Source: Pseudomonas quebecensis
GTDB lineage: Bacteria; Pseudomonadota; Gammaproteobacteria; Pseudomonadales; Pseudomonadaceae
Length of the DNA stretch: 64,000 bases
Reading direction: 5' to 3'
Assembly: GCF_026410085.1 (NCBI RefSeq)
Contig: NZ_CP112866.1
Coordinates: forward strand, 186,001 to 250,000
Notes under the pieces: model-generated
Told to the model about the DNA's origin: nothing
Database searches by the model: none
Seen by the model: only the letters and a program-made list of their open reading frames with translations
Shown here: one piece after another, positions 60,060-64,000 of the stretch
How positions within the stretch are numbered: position 1 is the first letter of the stretch
Layout of the letters: each line of letters opens with the position of its first letter
Position numbers and translations under genes: made by a program

Positions 60060-60572
60060 ATGGACCATCTTGTACTCACTATTATTGCCGCCGACAAACC
60101 CGGCCTGGTGGAACGCATCGCGCAGAACATCGCTGCCCACAGCGGCAACTGGCTGGACAGCCGCATGGCCCACATGGCGGGGCAGTTTGCCGGCATCCTG
60201 CGGGTGAGTGTGCCGACGGAGAATCGTCAGGCCCTGGTGGGGGCGTTGGAGGACTTATCCACCCACGGCATTCGCGTGCTGGTGGGCGAGGGCAGCACCG
60301 GGCAGGCACCGGCTTCCAAGCCCATCGTGATGACGTTGGTGGGCAATGATCGCGCGGGCATCGTGCGAGAGATCACGGCGCTGTTGAGCCGGCAGGGCGT
60401 CAACCTTGAGAGCCTGAGTACGGGCGTAAGCCCGGCGCCGATGAGTGGGGACCTGCTGTTCAAGGCCGAGGCGCTGTTGCAGGTGCCGTCGACGTTGCCC
60501 CTGGATGCGTTGCAAGCCTCGCTGGAAACACTGGCCGATGACCTGATGGTGGAACTGCACCACGAAGAGTAA
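60060..60572 (+). CDS. GcvR-like ACT-domain regulator
   Basis: This 170-residue protein comprises two ACT domains (LVLTIIAADKPGLVERIAQNIAAHSGNW and IVMTLVGNDRAGIVREITALLSRQGVNL). This is the layout of GcvR, the glycine cleavage repressor partner, and of related amino-acid-sensing regulators. Divergence from glcB suggests shared control by C2 or one-carbon metabolism, but that is positional. No helix-turn-helix is present, so it would act through a partner. Confidence 0.8.
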   Translation: MDHLVLTIIAADKPGLVERIAQNIAAHSGNWLDSRMAHMAGQFAGILRVSVPTENRQALVGALEDLSTHGIRVLVGEGSTGQAPASKPIVMTLVGNDRAGIVREITALLSRQGVNLESLSTGVSPAPMSGDLLFKAEALLQVPSTLPLDALQASLETLADDLMVELHHEE

Positions 60573-60790
60573 TCACAGGGTTATGCATGGAAATCTTGCA
60601 TGGGCCTGTGGATAACCTGTAGAGACTGCTCGGCAGGCCACGTGGGCCGAGGCTCTTCGTCAACTGAGCAAAAAACGAGCAGTTTCAATGGCTTGTGCAC
60701 AAATGGCGGGGATCAGGTTGTGGATAACCTTGGGGTGAATGTCTGCAAGCCACACAGACCGTGGCTTGCAGAGTTTTGTACATTATTTGA
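60573..60790. other. gene-free gap with two TGTGGATAA words and a hairpin
   Basis: No gene is supported. TGTGGATAA occurs at 60607-60615 and 60719-60727, both followed by CCT, and TTGATCA lies at 60787-60793 over the rarD stop. The pattern recalls the repeats at 26402-27191. Confidence 0.6.
60744..60770. terminator. perfect hairpin between the ACT gene and rarD
   Basis: TGCAAGCCAC and GTGGCTTGCA form a perfect 10-bp stem with a 7-nt loop; on the + strand GAGTTTTG follows. It is a plausible but weak intrinsic terminator for convergent transcripts. Confidence 0.5.
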
Positions 60791-61675
60791 TCAGCGTTTA
60801 CGTACGCTCAGCCAGGCGTCCACGCTGTACACCAGCAGCCCGGCCCAGATGAACGCGAAGGCCAGCAGCGTGCTCGGCGCCAAATGTTCGCCGAACAGCA
60901 GCACCGCTTCCAGCAACACCAACGTGGGCGCCACGTACTGCAAAAAGCCCAATGCGGTGTAAGGCAAATGCCGCGCGGCGGCGTTGAAACACACCAGCGG
61001 GATCAGCGTCACCGGGCCCGCGGCCACCAGCCACCAGGCTTCGGAGGTGCTCCAGAATGCCAGTTGCGCACTGTGTGCGCTGGGGTTGAACAGCAGCCAC
61101 GCCACCGCAATCGGCACCAGCATCCAGGTTTCCACCACCAGCCCCGGCAACGCCTTGACCGGTGCCTGCTTGCGGATCAATCCGTAGAAACCGAAGGTCA
61201 ACGCCAGCGCCAGCGACACCCATGGCAAGCTGCCGACCTGCCACACCTGTTGCGCCACGCCCACGGCGGCCAATATCACCGCCACCCATTGCAAGCGGCG
61301 CAGACGCTCGCCCAACAGCAGCATGCCCAGCAGCACGTTCACCAGCGGGTTGATGTAGTAACCCAGGCTCGCTTCGAGCATGCGCCCGCTGTTGACCGAC
61401 CACACATAGGTCAGCCAGTTGGCCGCAATCAGCGAACCGCTCAGTGCCAAAATCGCCAGTCGCTTGGGGTTGTCGTGCAGCTCGCGAAACCAGCCGGGAT
61501 GTTTCCACACCATCAGCAGCAAGCCCCCGAACAGCGCCGACCACAGCACCCGATGCACGATGATCTCGGCGGCGGGTACGCTGGCGATGGCTTTGAAGTA
61601 GAGCGGGAACAGGCCCCAGATGACGTAGGCGCTCAGGCCCAGGATGTACCCCTTGCGGGGGTTGGCGGCGTGCAT
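60791..61675 (-). CDS. rarD: RarD-type EamA/DMT permease
   Basis: This 294-residue protein has about ten membrane helices and the RarD start (KGYILGLSAYVIWGLFPLYFKAI). It belongs to the drug/metabolite transporter superfamily; RarD substrates include chloramphenicol resistance in some reports but the physiological role is unclear. The ATG at 61675 is adopted. P. aeruginosa has rarD next to srkA in the same order. Confidence 0.9.
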   Translation of the reverse strand: MHAANPRKGYILGLSAYVIWGLFPLYFKAIASVPAAEIIVHRVLWSALFGGLLLMVWKHPGWFRELHDNPKRLAILALSGSLIAANWLTYVWSVNSGRMLEASLGYYINPLVNVLLGMLLLGERLRRLQWVAVILAAVGVAQQVWQVGSLPWVSLALALTFGFYGLIRKQAPVKALPGLVVETWMLVPIAVAWLLFNPSAHSAQLAFWSTSEAWWLVAAGPVTLIPLVCFNAAARHLPYTALGFLQYVAPTLVLLEAVLLFGEHLAPSTLLAFAFIWAGLLVYSVDAWLSVRKR

Positions 61676-61762
61676 GCGGAATCCTTGCTTAGGCAGCTAA
61701 CAAAGCGCGATTGTAAGGATATTTCTCAACCAATGGGACTGCTTGGTAATGAGTTGTGCTTT

Positions 61763-61790
61763 GTGTGGGAGGGGCAAGGCCCTCCCACCT
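61763..61790. repeat. REP-type hairpin between srkA and rarD
   Basis: GTGTGGGAGGGGCAAGGCCCTCCCACC forms a strong stem-loop 10 bp beyond the srkA stop and upstream of rarD. Confidence 0.55.
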
Positions 61791-61799
61791 TAAAAGCAA

Positions 61800-62774
61800 T
61801 CAGAAGAGTTTCAGCGGCTCTTCGTTGAGGGCTGCGAGTTGCTCACGCAACGCCAGGACCTGATCGCCCCAATACCGCTCCGTGCCGAACCACGGGAAGC
61901 TGTGGGGGAACGCCGGATCATCCCAACGCCGCGCCAGCCAGGCGCTGTAGTGCATCAAACGCAAGGCGCGCAGCGGTTCGATCAGCGCCAGTTCTCGCGG
62001 GTCAAAATCGTGAAACTCCTGGTAGCCGTCCATTAATTCCGACAGCTGGCCCAGGCATTCCTGGCGATCACCGGCGAGCATCATCCACAGGTCCTGCACC
62101 GCCGGGCCCATGCGGCAGTCGTCCAGGTCAACGATATGGAACATCTCGTCGCGGCACATCATGTTGCCGGGGTGGCAATCGCCGTGCATGCGGATGTTCT
62201 TGTGCGGGGTGGCCTTGTACACCTCCTCCACGCGTTTGAGCAGGTCGCGCGCCACCGATTCGTAGGCCGGCAGCAGGCTTTTGGGAATGAAATTGCCCTC
62301 CAGCAGCGTGGTCAGCGAATCGTGCCCGAAGTTCTTCACTCCCAATGCTTCGCGGTGTTCGAACGGCCGCGTGGAGCCCACGGCGTGCAAGCGCCCCAGC
62401 AGTTGCCCCAGGCGATAGAGTTGGTCCAGATTGCCCGGTTCCGGCGCACGGCCGCCGCGCCGGGGGAACAGGGTAAAGCGGAATCCCGCATGCTCGAACA
62501 GGCTTTCGCCGTTGTGGATAAGCGGCGCCACCACCGGTACATCGCACTCGGCCAGCTCAAAGGTGAAACGGTGTTCTTCCAGAATCGCTTCGTTGGTCCA
62601 GCGCTGCGGCCGGTAGAACTTGGCGATCAGCGGCTCGGCGTCTTCGATGCCCACTTGGTACACGCGGTTTTCGTAGCTGTTGAGCGCCAATACGCGGGCA
62701 TCGCTTAAAAAACCGATGCTTTCGACGGCGTCGAGTACCAGGTCGGGGGTGAGTGTTTCAAACGGGTGGGCCAT
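61800..62774 (-). CDS. srkA: stress response kinase A (YihE/RdoA family)
   Basis: This 324-residue protein has the choline-kinase-like fold: VYQVGIEDAEPLIAKFYRP (ATP lysine), IRMHGDCHPGNMMC (catalytic loop) and HIVDLDDCRMGPAVQDLW (metal Asp). SrkA kinases counter MazF/Cpx-type stress killing in E. coli. The ATG at 62774 (MAHPFETLTPDLVL) follows an AGGAG site; the 44-codon upstream open frame lacks homology. Confidence 0.92.
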   Translation of the reverse strand: MAHPFETLTPDLVLDAVESIGFLSDARVLALNSYENRVYQVGIEDAEPLIAKFYRPQRWTNEAILEEHRFTFELAECDVPVVAPLIHNGESLFEHAGFRFTLFPRRGGRAPEPGNLDQLYRLGQLLGRLHAVGSTRPFEHREALGVKNFGHDSLTTLLEGNFIPKSLLPAYESVARDLLKRVEEVYKATPHKNIRMHGDCHPGNMMCRDEMFHIVDLDDCRMGPAVQDLWMMLAGDRQECLGQLSELMDGYQEFHDFDPRELALIEPLRALRLMHYSAWLARRWDDPAFPHSFPWFGTERYWGDQVLALREQLAALNEEPLKLF

Positions 62775-62860
62775 GCGAACTCCTGCGCGCAGCAGGGCGC
62801 CGCGTCCGGCCGGGTATGGTAACGCACACGGCTTGAGATAGGGGGCGACTGTGCCATTGT

Positions 62861-62932
62861 CATCGGGGGCAAGCTCCCCCCACCTTTGAAGGTAATCACC
62901 GGTCAAAATGTGGGAGGGGGCTTGCCCCCGAT
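62861..62932. repeat. REPIN-like element between srkA and the PhoX-like gene
   Basis: CATCGGGGGCAAGCTCCCCC and TGTGGGAGGGGGCTTGCCCC arms are near-complementary around a 30-bp spacer. Confidence 0.8.
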
Positions 62933-62941
62933 AAGGCCGTG

Positions 62942-64000
62942 TCAGGCGCCGACGATCCCGCCGTCATCCCGCCGAATGGCCAGCACCGACGAGCGCGGTT
63001 TGCCGTTGGGCAAGTGCTCCGGCCAAGTCGAACCGCCGGTTTCGCCCGGGTGCTGGATGCCCACAAACAGCGTCTTCTGATCCGGCGCGAAGCTGATGCC
63101 GGTCACCTCGCACGCCACCGGTCCGACCATGAAACGGCGGATTTCGCCGGTGCTCGGGTCGGCGCAGAGCATTTGATTGTTGCCCATGCCGGCGAAGTCG
63201 CCGCTGTTGCTGTAGTCGCCGTCGGTGAGAATCCACAGACGCCCGGCCTTATCGAAGCCCAGGCCGTCGGGGCTGTTGAACATGTTCTGCGGGTTGATGT
63301 TCGACGAGCCGCCCTTGGGGGCGCCGGCATGCACCTGCGGGTTGCCGGCCACCACGAACAGGTCCCAGCTGAAATCGTCGGCACCATGGTCGTCGGCGTT
63401 GGCCTTCCAGCGCAGGATCTGGCCGTAGACGTTCTTCTCGCGTGGGTTGGGCCCGCCCACTGGCTGGCCGTCCTCGCCGCGCTTGGCGTTGTTGGTCAGG
63501 GTGCAATAGACCTGGCCGTCGGTGGGGCTGACCACGATCCATTCCGGGCGGTCCATGCGCGTGGCCTTGACCACGCTGGCGGCCAGGCGCGCGTGAATGA
63601 GCACTTCGGCCTGGCTGGCGAAACCGCTGCCGGCGTCGATGCCGTTTTTGCCATGGGTCAACTCCACCCACTGACCCTTGCCACGCGGATGGTCGGCGTT
63701 GCCATCGCCGGCATCGAAGATCGCCACGTACAAGGTGCCGTGGTCGAGCAGGTCTTTGTTGGCTTTGGGGTTCTTGTGGTTGATCTTGTCGCGGCTGACG
63801 AACTTGTAAATGAACTCACCGCGCTCGTCATCGCCCATGTACACCACGGCGCGGCCATCACGGGTTTGCGCCAGTGCCGCGTTCTCGTGTTTGAAACGGC
63901 CCAGTGCCGTGCGTTTGGCCGGGGTGGACTGCGGATCGAACGGGTCGATTTCCACTACCCAGCCATGGCGGTTGAGTTCGTTGGGGTTCTTGGCCATGTC
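62942..64000 (-). CDS. PhoX/DUF839-family protein, C-terminal part
   Basis: The visible 352 or so residues lack an N-terminus and run off the right edge. They match DUF839/PhoX-type beta-propeller proteins: NRHGWVVEIDPFDPQSTPAKR, VVYMGDDERGEFIYKFVS, RMDRPEWIVVSPTDGQVYCTLTNN, NINPQNMFNSPDGLGFDKAGRLWILTDGD and TLFVGIQHPGE at the end. PhoX enzymes are exported Tat-dependent, calcium/iron-dependent phosphatases; activity here is not shown. Confidence 0.85.
   Translation of the reverse strand, partial: DMAKNPNELNRHGWVVEIDPFDPQSTPAKRTALGRFKHENAALAQTRDGRAVVYMGDDERGEFIYKFVSRDKINHKNPKANKDLLDHGTLYVAIFDAGDGNADHPRGKGQWVELTHGKNGIDAGSGFASQAEVLIHARLAASVVKATRMDRPEWIVVSPTDGQVYCTLTNNAKRGEDGQPVGGPNPREKNVYGQILRWKANADDHGADDFSWDLFVVAGNPQVHAGAPKGGSSNINPQNMFNSPDGLGFDKAGRLWILTDGDYSNSGDFAGMGNNQMLCADPSTGEIRRFMVGPVACEVTGISFAPDQKTLFVGIQHPGETGGSTWPEHLPNGKPRSSVLAIRRDDGGIVGA

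Overview
The window is high-GC chromosomal DNA from a fluorescent Pseudomonas, most likely the P. fluorescens group. The species call rests on the gene order of the glycine betaine catabolic locus, the fiuIRA-like, creBCD, glcB, rarD and srkA neighbourhood, and the abundance of REP/REPIN-type palindromes built on GTGGGAGGGGGCTTGCCCCC. The strain cannot be told from sequence alone.

Region 1 (1-4.7 kb) holds the 5' part of a choline/carnitine-type substrate-binding protein gene, divergent from a GATase1/AraC regulator (cdhR-like). A lone AAA ATPase with palindromic operators, a DUF3010 protein and an AT-richer tyrosinase gene follow. Region 2 (4.7-13 kb) is the dimethylglycine branch: an M19 dipeptidase-like gene, a DUF5943 gene, dgcA, dgcB, etfA and etfB, all on the + strand. 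Region 3 (13-15.2 kb) is a five-unit, 156-bp tandem palindromic array split by a complete 1449-bp IS3/IS150-type element with a 3-bp target duplication.

Region 4 (15.2-26.4 kb, - strand) is the most distinctive part. It is a compact secretion locus combining T2SS parts (lipoprotein secretin, GspE, GspF, GspG and three further pseudopilins) with a PilM/N/O/P-like inner-membrane platform, a lytic transglycosylase and an AA10 lytic polysaccharide monooxygenase as probable cargo. It sits between the dgc/etf genes and gbcA, where P. aeruginosa has other genes. A 790-bp gene-free stretch (26.4-27.2 kb) carries four degenerate ~160-180-bp repeats with perfect TGTGGATAA (DnaA-box) words.

Region 5 (27-41.3 kb) completes betaine catabolism. 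GbcAB demethylates glycine betaine to dimethylglycine, DgcAB gives sarcosine, SoxBDAG gives glycine and GlyA1 gives serine. FdhA and PurU handle the one-carbon products, and ltaE and a traX-family gene are interleaved. Palindromic repeats punctuate the sox/purU/fdhA run.

Region 6 (41.4-64 kb) is core-like: a RskA-type membrane protein, DUF2780 protein, acyltransferase, a zinc-protease-like gene with creBCD, a GST, a PepSY protein plus a small membrane protein, a ferrichrome-type TonB receptor with FecR and FecI-type regulators and a Fur-box-like site, a DnaQ-like exonuclease with a CNMP/CBS/DUF294 protein, a response regulator, malate synthase G, a GcvR-like ACT protein, RarD, SrkA and the start of a PhoX/DUF839 protein cut by the right edge.
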